A stretch of 64,000 nt of DNA from Balneolaceae bacterium (lineage in GTDB: Bacteria > Bacteroidota > Rhodothermia > Balneolales > Balneolaceae). The stretch covers positions 1,443,262 through 1,507,261 of the forward strand of contig JAEPQE010000001.1 of NCBI GenBank assembly GCA_017640665.1, in the 5' to 3' direction. Numbering within the stretch: the stretch's first letter is position 1; the number at the start of each line of letters is the position of its first letter. Both the position numbers and the translations under genes were made by a program. Below are positions 18,193 to 26,541 of this stretch, piece after piece. Below the pieces are notes generated by a model. The model saw nothing but the letters and a program-made list of their open reading frames with translations, did not search any database and was not told the DNA's origin.

Positions 18193-19273
18193 TGTTGTTC
18201 TCTATTGATGCTATTACACTATCAAAGTATTCATGTTGATTTTCGGGAGCCATAGATCTTGCTTTTTTGTAATAGTGCAGAGCCTGTTTTTTATTCCCAT
18301 CTTCCAGATGCGTTTCTGCCAAAGAGTCCATAAACGCCCAAATAGAAGGGTGTTGTGAATGATCAGAAACCAGCTTTGTAGCTGCTTCAATGGCCTTCTT
18401 GGTATCTCCGTTTTCAAGAAGAATATACACCGCTCTATTCAGTTCGCTGGGATGCTCAATTAATGTAATAGCTTCGTGCATCAAATTTTTAGCTTCAGTA
18501 TTGTATCCTTCTTTATTAATAATGATTCTGGACTTTATGTACAGAGAAAGACCCCTTCTCCAATTCGGATTTCCTTTGGGCTCGAGGGCTAAGGAGGCAT
18601 CAACCCATTCTAATGCCTGGTCTAAATGAATATTTCTGGAAAATAATGCGACAGCGGCATCATAATTTGCACCCCATAAAAACTGGCCCCTGCCTTTCAC
18701 TTCTGCTTTTAAGCTTTCAAAGAGTACATCGTTTGGGTTTAAAATTTCAATTGTGAACGGTACCTGGGTATTTTCCCATTCCAAGGCAGCGGTAAGGATT
18801 TTGCTGCTTTTATCAATAAAATCGTAGGTAAGCCATTCTCGATGAGGAATTTCCTGAGGCGCTACACTTACTTTCAGTACAGTTTCTTGTTCTGTTGGAT
18901 AGGTTTGACTCCATGATTCATGATATTTAGATAAAAGGATCACGAAGTGATCTTCATCTGGGATCATAAATAACCCGTATTTCCCCGCTTTGATTTCTTG
19001 CCCTTCCAGCAACGCATCATGTTCAAATTGTATAGTCGTATTTTCCCTGTCACCTGCACCCCATGGACTTCCATAAGGGACCAATCCTCCAAAGATAGCC
19101 CTGTCTCTTACATTGGGGCTACTATATTCTATGGTGATGTATGAAAGCCCTAACCTTTGGGAAACTGCTCCTCTTTGACTGGATTGAGGTATGTCTACGT
19201 TCTGAGCATATATATCAGAAAAGAATAGTAGAGCTAAAACTACTGGTACGATCTTAGTAAAGGTTAAGGTCAT
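18185..19273 (-). CDS. Secreted DUF2911 protein with TPR-like C-terminus
   Basis: 362 residues. A signal peptide is followed by the DUF2911 domain (~25-175): LSYITIEYSSPNVRDRAIFG, LVPYGSPWGAGDRENTTIQF, IKAGKYGLFMIPDEDHFVIL, and SKYHESWSQTYP. The C-terminal 180 residues are helix pairs of the TPR type (AVALFSRNIHLDQALEWVDA, NKKQALHYYKKARSMAPEN). DUF2911 proteins are common in Bacteroidota and have no established activity. It overlaps the TolB-like gene and begins 166 bp from the AraC-type regulator gene, whose stop faces it. Confidence 0.85.
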   Translation of the reverse strand: MTLTFTKIVPVVLALLFFSDIYAQNVDIPQSSQRGAVSQRLGLSYITIEYSSPNVRDRAIFGGLVPYGSPWGAGDRENTTIQFEHDALLEGQEIKAGKYGLFMIPDEDHFVILLSKYHESWSQTYPTEQETVLKVSVAPQEIPHREWLTYDFIDKSSKILTAALEWENTQVPFTIEILNPNDVLFESLKAEVKGRGQFLWGANYDAAVALFSRNIHLDQALEWVDASLALEPKGNPNWRRGLSLYIKSRIIINKEGYNTEAKNLMHEAITLIEHPSELNRAVYILLENGDTKKAIEAATKLVSDHSQHPSIWAFMDSLAETHLEDGNKKQALHYYKKARSMAPENQHEYFDSVIASIENNND

Positions 19274-19439
19274 TGCGTATAGTTTGGTTATTTAGCAATG
19301 CATAGTTATTGAATATTTGAATTACTATTTCATCAAATGCGTAGTTATGTATGAATCCGAACGATTTCGAAGTAGTGGGAATAGTAATGTATGTACCTTT
19401 TGGTGCGGCTTCAGGGCAAGGTTAACCTGTATACAAAAA

Positions 19440-20576
19440 CTAGATAGAGTTCCCTTTACTAGTCAGGTTCTTTTTAAAAGACGAAGGTGTTACACCAGTA
19501 TCTCTCTTAAAGGCAGTATTGAATGAGGATTTTGATTTAAACCCTACTTCTGATGCAATCCCTTCAATAGTCAGCATGTTCTTGGAAGGATCAGCCAGAT
19601 GTTTTTTTGCCAGTTGTATTCTATAACTATTTACGAACTCACTAAAACGTTTACCAAGCTCTTCATTTATAACCTGAGAAACATGGTTTTGCAAAATGTC
19701 TAAATGAGAGGCTACTTTTTTAAGGGTCAGATCTTGATCTAAGTACGGTTGGCTATGTTCGAAGTAATTAAGGATCGTTGCAAGATATTCCTTTTTTTTA
19801 TTATCAGATAAAGTTGATTTAGAGTATCTGAGTTTGTTTATGGGAGTAAAAAGAATGCTTTGATTTTTAAAGCCGATATAGCTGATTACAAAAACATGGA
19901 AGGCAAGGAATGCATTTAAAACCTTGTATGATGTAAAGCGAAAATCAAAATAGGGATCAAGGAGAATTCCAATGGTATTTATAAATGCAAACAAAAAATA
20001 TCCTAGTAAGAGGCTTTTTATCCATTTTATGTGAGATGAAGATTCCGGATCATTTTTTTTCTTTTTCTGATTTGCCAAAAGTTTAAGTGAAATCGAAAAA
20101 TATATCAGCACGTGTAAGTACCATAAGAGAAAATCAAAAACTAATTCTTCAGCTGTATACACCGAAACAAGAAAAGGCAGATTTTCACGCAGACTGTTTA
20201 ATCCCGAAAAGGTAGCTTCTCTAAATAAAAAGGGAGACAGTAAAATGTAGACAATCACCGCCGGCATAAAATGAATGAGCTCAGAGTATTTTACTTTCGA
20301 TTCATTTTTTATTCCCAGCAAAGATTTTGAATAGAGATATATAACAGGACCGTAAAGAAATAATGTTGTTTCGCCAAGTCCCAGCAGAAAATATCCGCTT
20401 TCAGTAAGTCGGATATTGATAAGAAGATACATTGAAAAGTCGATCACAAATATCAGAAGCAGAAGGGCTGCATAAGCGATAGGGTCATTTTTATTTAATC
20501 GCGGTACTATTAACCCTAAAAGAAAAAGGGCCTGAACGATACCTATTATTGTGATGACTACTGATAAACTGATCAT
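19440..20576 (-). CDS. Membrane-anchored AraC family transcriptional regulator (7TM-AraC)
   Basis: 378 residues. The N-terminal ~240 carry about seven hydrophobic helices (SLSVVITIIGIVQALFLLGL onward). The C-terminal ~110 form an AraC double helix-turn-helix: DQDLTLKKVASHLDILQNHV, VNSYRIQLAKKHL and the signature IASEVGFKSKSSFNTAFKRD, then GVTPSSFKK. This architecture is widespread in Bacteroidota and implies that a membrane signal is relayed directly to DNA. It lies between leftward secreted genes and the rightward lumazine-binding/serine hydrolase pair, with a 184-bp promoter-bearing gap before the latter, so either group could be its target. Confidence 0.85.
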   Translation of the reverse strand: MISLSVVITIIGIVQALFLLGLIVPRLNKNDPIAYAALLLLIFVIDFSMYLLINIRLTESGYFLLGLGETTLFLYGPVIYLYSKSLLGIKNESKVKYSELIHFMPAVIVYILLSPFLFREATFSGLNSLRENLPFLVSVYTAEELVFDFLLWYLHVLIYFSISLKLLANQKKKKNDPESSSHIKWIKSLLLGYFLFAFINTIGILLDPYFDFRFTSYKVLNAFLAFHVFVISYIGFKNQSILFTPINKLRYSKSTLSDNKKKEYLATILNYFEHSQPYLDQDLTLKKVASHLDILQNHVSQVINEELGKRFSEFVNSYRIQLAKKHLADPSKNMLTIEGIASEVGFKSKSSFNTAFKRDTGVTPSSFKKNLTSKGNSI

Positions 20577-20760
20577 ATACTATGAATAAAGTAAACCAAA
20601 ATTATTACATGTGATCACTTAAAATGTTACATCACTTTGAAATTTGAGAAGCCATTAAAAAGCAAAATTTGTTTGAATAGGTAAATCAAAACATAAATTC
20701 AATGTCCTTTGATTCTTCATGCCTCATTGTCCTCATGTAATTTCCATAAATAATGAAACA

Positions 20761-21240
20761 ATGATCGCTGTCAAAAAAAATACATTTAATAAAATAAGTT
20801 TATTCGTAATCTTGCTACTATTTCCTTTTGCCCAGGGTTTTGATAAAGAAGAGAGTCAAACAGAGACATCAGATAAGGAAGAAATCGAAAGAGCAATTAT
20901 AGGATATATCGAGAATTTTTTTCTTAATGACTACGAGAAGATGGAAGTTTTTTTGCACGATAGGCTATCTAAGAGAGGAATCAATGCTGATGGTTCATTA
21001 AATGTTGATGTGTCGAAACAAGATTTAAAGACTATGATGAGTAATAAATGGGCAATGCCATTGACGATGCAGAAAAACACGGTATCGAAAATTTTTATTG
21101 ATAAACAACATGTTGCAACAGCTGTACTTGATACAGGATACCCCAATACCAGATGGAAGGAGTATATTAACTTAGCAAAAATAGATGGTAAGTGGGTTTT
21201 ATTAGATATTTTTTGGTGTTTCGAAAATATTGAGGTTTAG
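20761..21240 (+). CDS. Secreted lumazine-binding-like (NTF2 fold) protein
   Basis: About 159 residues from the ATG at 20761 (MIAVKKNTFNKISLF). An upstream ATG at 20719 would put 14 non-signal residues before the hydrophobic segment and is less likely. A signal peptide is followed by the PF12893-type 'putative lumazine-binding' pattern: EEIERAIIGYIENFFLNDYE, MEVFLHDRLSKRGI, SKQDLKTMMSNKW, HVATAVLDTGYPNTRWKEYI, and the closing KIDGKWVLLDIFW. The ATG of the downstream serine hydrolase follows its stop without a gap. The family has an NTF2 fold and no defined reaction. A role as partner of the hydrolase is an inference from coupling alone. Confidence 0.72.
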   Translation: MIAVKKNTFNKISLFVILLLFPFAQGFDKEESQTETSDKEEIERAIIGYIENFFLNDYEKMEVFLHDRLSKRGINADGSLNVDVSKQDLKTMMSNKWAMPLTMQKNTVSKIFIDKQHVATAVLDTGYPNTRWKEYINLAKIDGKWVLLDIFWCFENIEV

Positions 21241-22260
21241 ATGAGAATTCTGTTCCAGTTAGCCTTAGGCTTCTTTGTACTTAGTACTGTAACAAAAGCT
21301 CAAACTTTGACAGGAAATGAATTGCTTCTGGAACTGGCTGATGAAGTAAATAAGCAGTATACCGATACACCGATCTTAAATGAGGATATACATAGTCTGT
21401 TGGTTAGTAAAAGTGGCAGGCTTGAAGCTGAGTATTACTACAATGGGTTTACAAAAGACAGCTTAAACAATATTAAATCTGTTACAAAAAGCATTGTTGG
21501 GCTACTTATAGGCATAGCTATCGATGAGGGATTCATAAAAGATATAGAGCAGCCTATACTTTCTTTTTTTGATGATTGCGAAGCTGAAGAATTGTTTCAT
21601 GAGAAGAAAAATATAAAGATACGAGACCTGTTGTCTATGCAATCGGGTATTGAGTGGAATAACAGAGCATTAATTAAAGATGATTGGTGGTTCAGTGATT
21701 CCCCACACTGTTTTGTGCTAAATAACTTTCCAATGGACTCAGAGCCTGGAGCTAAATTCTCATACAATTCAGCTGTTTCTCATTTGCTATCTGGAATTAT
21801 TTCAAGAAGTAGCGGAATCTCTACTAAAGATTTTGCAACGAAATATCTTTTTGATCCATTAGAGATTAAAGGTTTTTATTGGCAAACTGATAATGCAGGA
21901 GAATACCGGGGGAATTCAGAGTTATATTTGTTACCCAGAGATATGATCAAGATTGGTGAAATGCTCTTAAATGAAGGCATCTATAAAAAAAATAGAGTGG
22001 TTTCTAAAAGCTGGATTGCACAGATGACTACTTATCAGGCAGAAGGAAACTCACTTATGGATTATGGATTTCACTGGATGCTTTCAAAAGATGACCAGCC
22101 CTCTTTTTTCTTTGCCGGAGGTTCCGGAGGACATCATATTTTCGTAGTTCCTTCTAAAGAGCTAGTGGTGGTAACTACAGGTCATTGGGATAATGCAAGA
22201 TCTACTCTGGAGATTATGCAAGCAGTAAAACTAGGAATTATCGAAAAGTTTAATTTTTAA
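21241..22260 (+). CDS. Serine hydrolase, class C beta-lactamase family
   Basis: 339 residues with a short signal peptide ending TKA. Active-site elements of the penicillin-binding-protein/class C beta-lactamase fold: S80-V-T-K83 (NIKSVTKSIVGLLIGIA), Y175-N-S (KFSYNSAVSHLLSG), and a GGSGGHHIFV loop in place of HxG/KTG. This family includes D-aminopeptidases, esterases and cell-wall carboxypeptidases; nothing shows antibiotic resistance. It directly abuts the upstream lumazine-binding-like gene. A close paralogue sits at 48588-49634 with the same NIKSxxKSI motif. Confidence 0.85.
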   Translation: MRILFQLALGFFVLSTVTKAQTLTGNELLLELADEVNKQYTDTPILNEDIHSLLVSKSGRLEAEYYYNGFTKDSLNNIKSVTKSIVGLLIGIAIDEGFIKDIEQPILSFFDDCEAEELFHEKKNIKIRDLLSMQSGIEWNNRALIKDDWWFSDSPHCFVLNNFPMDSEPGAKFSYNSAVSHLLSGIISRSSGISTKDFATKYLFDPLEIKGFYWQTDNAGEYRGNSELYLLPRDMIKIGEMLLNEGIYKKNRVVSKSWIAQMTTYQAEGNSLMDYGFHWMLSKDDQPSFFFAGGSGGHHIFVVPSKELVVVTTGHWDNARSTLEIMQAVKLGIIEKFNF

Positions 22261-22276
22261 ATCTAAGAGTAATTTT

Positions 22277-22483
22277 ATGATGAGAATCGAAAAGAAGACA
22301 TCGTTCAAGAGTACAGGTATTCTGGTTGTCTTTTTATGGCTTCTAATTTCAGCTTGTGACGGTAGTTCGTGTAATGTTTCCACAAGTAAGCAAACAGGAG
22401 AAGTAATAGATAAAATTGAAAATCAGACCTTTGTTTTCAAAACATTTTGGAGTAATGGGCAATCTGTTTTTCCGGGAACTTAG
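22277..22483 (+). CDS. Small lipoprotein, unrecognised (68 aa)
   Basis: 68 residues. A charged N-terminus is followed by a hydrophobic stretch and a lipobox LISACDG with Cys27. The remaining ~40 residues ([20 protein letters not shown], then [18 protein letters not shown]) match no family I know. It lies 16 bp after the serine hydrolase and overlaps the 3' end of the convergent phytoene desaturase by 4 bp. It might be a C-terminally shortened copy of a longer lipoprotein, because the sequence stops abruptly. Confidence 0.5.
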   Translation: MMRIEKKTSFKSTGILVVFLWLLISACDGSSCNVSTSKQTGEVIDKIENQTFVFKTFWSNGQSVFPGT

Positions 22484-23958
22484 GCCTCCCCAATCAAGTT
22501 TTGGGCGATAATACTGGAAGAAAGTACTCCTGGAAGTCCGGCACCCGGATGAGTACCCGCTCCTACAAAATAGAGATTGTCTACATCTTCAGATTTATTG
22601 TGAGGCCGAAACCAGGCAGATTGAGTAAGAATGGGTTCAACTGAAAAGGCAGATCCTTTATGGCTATTTAATACATCCTGAAAATGAAGTGGATCGATAT
22701 AATGCTCGGCTACCAGATTTTCCTGTAAATCAGGAAGGTAGTTTTCTTCGAGGAAGTTCATAATTGCATCCCGATATTTTGGAGCAAACGTATTCCAGTC
22801 CGTTCCACTATCTAAATGTGGAACAGGAGAAAGTACATAGAAACCCTCATGACCTTCTGGCGCTATGCTTGAATCTGTGATAGTTGGCATGTGTAAATAA
22901 AGGGAGAAATCATCTGCTACATGTTTTTTGTGGAAGATATCGTCTAGTAATCCTTTGTAGCGTTTCCCCAGAATGATATTGTGATGTGCTAATCCAGAAT
23001 CTAAATATCGCTTTTTGGTTCCAAAATAAATCACAAATAACGACATGCTGTACTTGGTACGATCAATTTTACGATCAGTATACTTTCTGCGGTGCTTCGG
23101 GTTAATCATATTTTTATAAGTGAATCCAACATCCGCATTGGAGACCACGATGTCAGCCTCCAGCTTTTCACCATTCTTAAGTTGAACTCCTACCGCTTTT
23201 CCATTTTTGACAAGGATTTCATCTACTTCGGTTTCAAGATTAAATTTTCCACCCTGTTCTGTAATCAGTCGTTCAAAAGCATTTACAATAGCACCGGTTC
23301 CACCCATCGCGTAATGAACTCCCCATTCTCGCTCCAGATAATGGATCATCGCGTAAATAGCGGTGGTATCAAACGGGTTGCCGCCGACTAAAAGTGGATG
23401 AAAAGAGAAGCACTGACGAAGGAAATCATCTTTAATAAATTGAGAGACATATTTGTACACATTCTTATAAGATTGAAGTCTTATCAAATCCGGCGCTACT
23501 TTCAGCATATCTGTGAACTTCAAAAAAGGCTGGTCTGCAAGTTCAGTAAAGCCTTTATCAAAAATAGCTTTCGTAGTTCCAAGGAACTCTTTATATCCTT
23601 CTTTATCAGAAGGGTTTCTTTTCTCAATTTCTTTTAGTGTGAAGTCATGATCGTTGTTGTAATCAAAACTTTCTCCGTTATGGTCAAAAATACGATAGAA
23701 GGGGTCGCAAGGTACAAACTCTACATAATCGGAACGCTTCTTACCGGCGGCATCCCATATATCATCAAACATAAAGGGAGCAGTAATAACAGTTGGACCA
23801 CCATCAAATTTAAAACCGTTTTGCTCGTATACATACGCTCGCCCGCCCAACTTATCTCGTTTTTCCAAAATGGTGACTTCATGTCCCGCAGAGAGTAGAC
23901 GCGAAGCAGCGCCAAGACCTCCGAAGCCGCTTCCGATAACAATAATCTTTTTCTTCAT
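22480..23958 (-). CDS. crtI: Phytoene desaturase / carotenoid oxidoreductase
   Basis: 492 residues, the normal CrtI length. The N-terminus holds the FAD dinucleotide-binding fold [20 protein letters not shown] followed by [14 protein letters not shown], and the substrate region [18 protein letters not shown]. The C-terminus carries the second FAD contact [18 protein letters not shown]. It introduces double bonds into phytoene on the way to lycopene and downstream carotenoids, consistent with the pigmented Balneolales. No phytoene synthase (crtB) or cyclase gene is nearby, so the rest of the pathway must be elsewhere. Diapophytoene desaturase or ketolase members of the same family cannot be ruled out by sequence alone. 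Confidence 0.88.
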   Translation of the reverse strand: MKKKIIVIGSGFGGLGAASRLLSAGHEVTILEKRDKLGGRAYVYEQNGFKFDGGPTVITAPFMFDDIWDAAGKKRSDYVEFVPCDPFYRIFDHNGESFDYNNDHDFTLKEIEKRNPSDKEGYKEFLGTTKAIFDKGFTELADQPFLKFTDMLKVAPDLIRLQSYKNVYKYVSQFIKDDFLRQCFSFHPLLVGGNPFDTTAIYAMIHYLEREWGVHYAMGGTGAIVNAFERLITEQGGKFNLETEVDEILVKNGKAVGVQLKNGEKLEADIVVSNADVGFTYKNMINPKHRRKYTDRKIDRTKYSMSLFVIYFGTKKRYLDSGLAHHNIILGKRYKGLLDDIFHKKHVADDFSLYLHMPTITDSSIAPEGHEGFYVLSPVPHLDSGTDWNTFAPKYRDAIMNFLEENYLPDLQENLVAEHYIDPLHFQDVLNSHKGSAFSVEPILTQSAWFRPHNKSEDVDNLYFVGAGTHPGAGLPGVLSSSIIAQNLIGEA

Positions 23959-24020
23959 AAATGAATGATCTTTAATTCAGGCACATAACCCAAATCTTCC
24001 ATCAATCAATCCCGAAGAAA

Positions 24021-24695
24021 TTAATCGTTTCCCTTTTGCTTGACGAAGCCTTTGTGTCCAAGGCCTTCAAGGCGTTGTTGGGCTTCAAGAGCAATAGCGG
24101 GATTGTAGAAGTCGCCAAAGTATACCCGGTAATATTTTTCGCCTTTAACAGTAACTTCTTCTACATAGCTGCTTCGAATTTCATCAGACTTTTTTTCAGC
24201 CGCGGCTCTGTCATTATAAGACCCGAGCTGCACGGTGTATTGCGCCTTTTTGATATTCTCAGGAAGGTTTTCTGTTCCACCTACCACATAAATTCGTACT
24301 CTCGCAGTACCAGGGCCAATCATTTCCACCTTTTCAGCGGCACCTTTAGATAAATCTATGATACGGTCTTTTGCAAAAGGACCACGATCATTAATACGAA
24401 CCTGAATACTTTTTCCATTATCAAGATTTTCTACCAGTACCTGGGTATTAAATGGTAAAGTTCGATGGGCAGCAGTAAGCCCGTTCATGTCATATTTTTC
24501 TCCATTGGCAGTTTGTCTGCCGTGGAAATCAGGTCCATACCAACTTGCCACACCAGTTTCTATAGCACTTATGTCTTTTGTAGACCGGGACGAAATAGAA
24601 TCAGACGTACCAGAACCCATTCGATTTGTTACGCCGCAAGCATTAAGGAGGAAAAGTATCGCCAGCAGAAATGCAGGAAGTGATAAACGATTCAT
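24021..24695 (-). CDS. rlpA: RlpA-type septal ring lytic transglycosylase with SPOR domain
   Basis: 224 residues. A lipoprotein signal with Cys20 (LLNACG) is followed by a double-psi beta-barrel domain: TGVASWYGPDFHGRQTANGE, LTAAHRTLPFNTQVLVEN, and VRINDRGPFAKDRIIDLS. The conserved His (AAHRTL) and Asp (NDRGPF) of the RlpA active site are both present, so a catalytic protein is expected. The last ~75 residues form a SPOR domain (QYTVQLGSYNDRAAAEKKSD) that binds denuded glycan strands at the septum. It is between crtI and a histidine kinase on the same strand, with modest spacing. Confidence 0.88.
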   Translation of the reverse strand: MNRLSLPAFLLAILFLLNACGVTNRMGSGTSDSISSRSTKDISAIETGVASWYGPDFHGRQTANGEKYDMNGLTAAHRTLPFNTQVLVENLDNGKSIQVRINDRGPFAKDRIIDLSKGAAEKVEMIGPGTARVRIYVVGGTENLPENIKKAQYTVQLGSYNDRAAAEKKSDEIRSSYVEEVTVKGEKYYRVYFGDFYNPAIALEAQQRLEGLGHKGFVKQKGND

Positions 24696-24755
24696 AAGTA
24701 GTAGATGATAATTAAGCCGTTCCGTAAATATATTCTCAAATCATGAAAATTAAAA

Positions 24756-25793
24756 TCAGGCGATATTAAAAAGTATTTTAAATGTAGTCCCTTTATCTAA
24801 TTCGCTTTCAACAAGGATTGTACTTTTCATTTCGGTCATTAGATTCTTCACAATAAATAACCCAAGACCGGTAGATTTTTCATTACCAGTAGGCGAAGCA
24901 GATAGCTTTTCGAACTTGGTAAAAAGCTTAGAACGATCAAGCTCAGACATACCCGGACCATGATCAATTACCGCAACCTGAACCTGATTACCTTCTTTTG
25001 TCGCAGAGATAGTAACGGTACTTCCTTTTGGAGAAAACTTATAGGCATTACTGATCAGGTTTTCAAGCACGCGTTGTACCGCGTCAAAATCTGCAATTAC
25101 ATCCGGGAGATCTTCATCAATTTCGATATTTGTTTTTATGTCTTTTTCACTTCCTAATAAAGTGGTTGAATCAGCGATCTCTCCAATGGCTTGAGTAATA
25201 GAAACAGGTTCGAGAATTAGCTTTGTGTTTCCGGTTTCAATTTTATTTGCATCAAGCATGTTGTTAATCAGGCTTTCCATTCTTTTACTGGAACTGAGGA
25301 TAATAGAGCTGAACTCACTAACCTCTTTTTCGGAGGTTTTCGAATCTTCAACCATAAGGCTAGATAGCGCCATTATTGAATTTAACGGGCTTCTTAAATC
25401 ATGCGAAACAACACCAATAAAATGATCTTTATCTTTATTAATTCTCGAAATTTCTTTAGAAGCCTGATCTCTTGACCTCATTAACCGATATGACCAGACA
25501 GCTAGCGCTAGAGAAATTAACAATAGAACAAGTACCACAAAAAAATAGATTTGAAGCTCTTCAAGTCTATCCTCTGCGGCTTGTAAATCGGTATCAGTTT
25601 TAAAAGTGTCATTAATTTGATAAAAAAACTGATTTTGATGTGCAGGTAGTTGGGGGCTAATAAGTCTCTTCTCATCAGGTATAGTATATTCAATATTTTG
25701 GGCTGACAGAGAAATGACTGTTAGGTTTAAAAAAACCATACATACGGCTATAGCAAGCCCATGATTAAAATAGTCTTCTAGCTTAAAACTCAC
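24756..25793 (-). CDS. Orphan sensor histidine kinase
   Basis: 345 residues: a signal-peptide-like N-terminus, a short periplasmic segment (~32-80), one membrane helix (YFFVVLVLLLISLALAVW), then HisKA with the phospho-acceptor His131 in GVVSHDLRSPLNSI. The HATPase domain has LENLISNAYKFSPKG (N box), DHGPGMS (G1) and STGLGLFIVKNLM (G2). It contains no PAS or HAMP domain and no receiver. No response regulator is adjacent; the nearest are at 40.9 and 46.4 kb. The periplasmic part is too short to hold a known sensor domain, so it may sense a partner protein. Confidence 0.85.
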   Translation of the reverse strand: MSFKLEDYFNHGLAIAVCMVFLNLTVISLSAQNIEYTIPDEKRLISPQLPAHQNQFFYQINDTFKTDTDLQAAEDRLEELQIYFFVVLVLLLISLALAVWSYRLMRSRDQASKEISRINKDKDHFIGVVSHDLRSPLNSIMALSSLMVEDSKTSEKEVSEFSSIILSSSKRMESLINNMLDANKIETGNTKLILEPVSITQAIGEIADSTTLLGSEKDIKTNIEIDEDLPDVIADFDAVQRVLENLISNAYKFSPKGSTVTISATKEGNQVQVAVIDHGPGMSELDRSKLFTKFEKLSASPTGNEKSTGLGLFIVKNLMTEMKSTILVESELDKGTTFKILFNIA

Positions 25794-26004
25794 CTAAAAT
25801 TGTAATTACCTAAAGTCGTTAGTCAGGCTTAATATAAGTTTTAAATAGTAAAGATTCCTTTTTTGATTTCTGTAAGCTCAATTAGATTTAACACTTAATT
25901 CGGTTATATAAATTTTAAATTCAGCTTGTTTTTTTTAAACATTTTCAATTTGTTTTTTCAAAAAATAATCAAGTAATTCATTTTTAAATTAATTACGTTT
26001 TAAA
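25794..26004. promoter_or_regulatory. Very AT-rich divergent intergenic region
   Basis: 211 bp between the leftward kinase gene and the rightward T9SS-sorted gene. From ~25860 it is dominated by T and A runs (for example two TTTTTT tracts and an AATTAATTA stretch). It must hold both promoters. I cannot single out a -10/-33 pair or an operator with confidence. Confidence 0.4.
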
Positions 26005-26523
26005 GTGGGTATAAAACAAATTTGGGCTTTTTCGGGGATCGTTTTTTTAGCGCTTATCTCTATAAATGTAAACGGTCAAACACTAATTTCTCCTCTTTCC
26101 GGATTTCAAGAAAACGGAAATATCTCGCTGGCATTCTCTGTAGGTGAAGTAGTTTCGGGAGATTTTGACTCAGAATCTTTTTCTTTCACTGCAGGTTTTG
26201 CCGGAATAAATGGTGGGGTATTGATTTCAAATGAGCTCTTGGGTAATAACTTGCCAAGGCAGTTAAAACTGAGTCAGAATTACCCAAACCCTTTTAACCC
26301 TACTACAAATATTGAGTTTACTCTTCCAAAACAAGCAGAAGTAAAGCTGGAAGTTTTTAATTCCATAGGAATGAAGGTGGCGGTTCTCGTCGATGAGAAT
26401 AAACATGCAGGATACCACACAGCCCGGTTTGACGCTTCTTCATACTCAAGTGGTATGTATTTCTATCGCCTTACTGCAGATGGGAATATTGTATCCACAA
26501 AGAAAATGATTTTAATCAAATAA
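26005..26523 (+). CDS. Small secreted protein with T9SS type A sorting domain
   Basis: 172 residues. The only usable start is GTG at 26005, since an in-frame TAA lies 12 bp upstream. A signal peptide ends near NVNGQ. A ~50-residue N-terminal part (LISPLSGFQENGNISLAFSV) is followed by a T9SS type A C-terminal domain: [47 protein letters not shown] and terminal KKMILIK. By family knowledge this directs export through the type IX apparatus and anchoring to the cell surface. The passenger is very short, so the protein may be a surface stub or an adaptor. The S74 protein gene follows after 18 bp. Confidence 0.85.
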   Translation: MGIKQIWAFSGIVFLALISINVNGQTLISPLSGFQENGNISLAFSVGEVVSGDFDSESFSFTAGFAGINGGVLISNELLGNNLPRQLKLSQNYPNPFNPTTNIEFTLPKQAEVKLEVFNSIGMKVAVLVDENKHAGYHTARFDASSYSSGMYFYRLTADGNIVSTKKMILIK

Positions 26524-26541
26524 TTATCAAATATATCTAAT

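Noticed and set aside
21241-22260. Serine hydrolase as an antibiotic-resistance beta-lactamase
   Set aside because: The KTG motif is replaced by a Gly-rich loop; the family contains many esterases and peptidases, so a resistance claim has no support.
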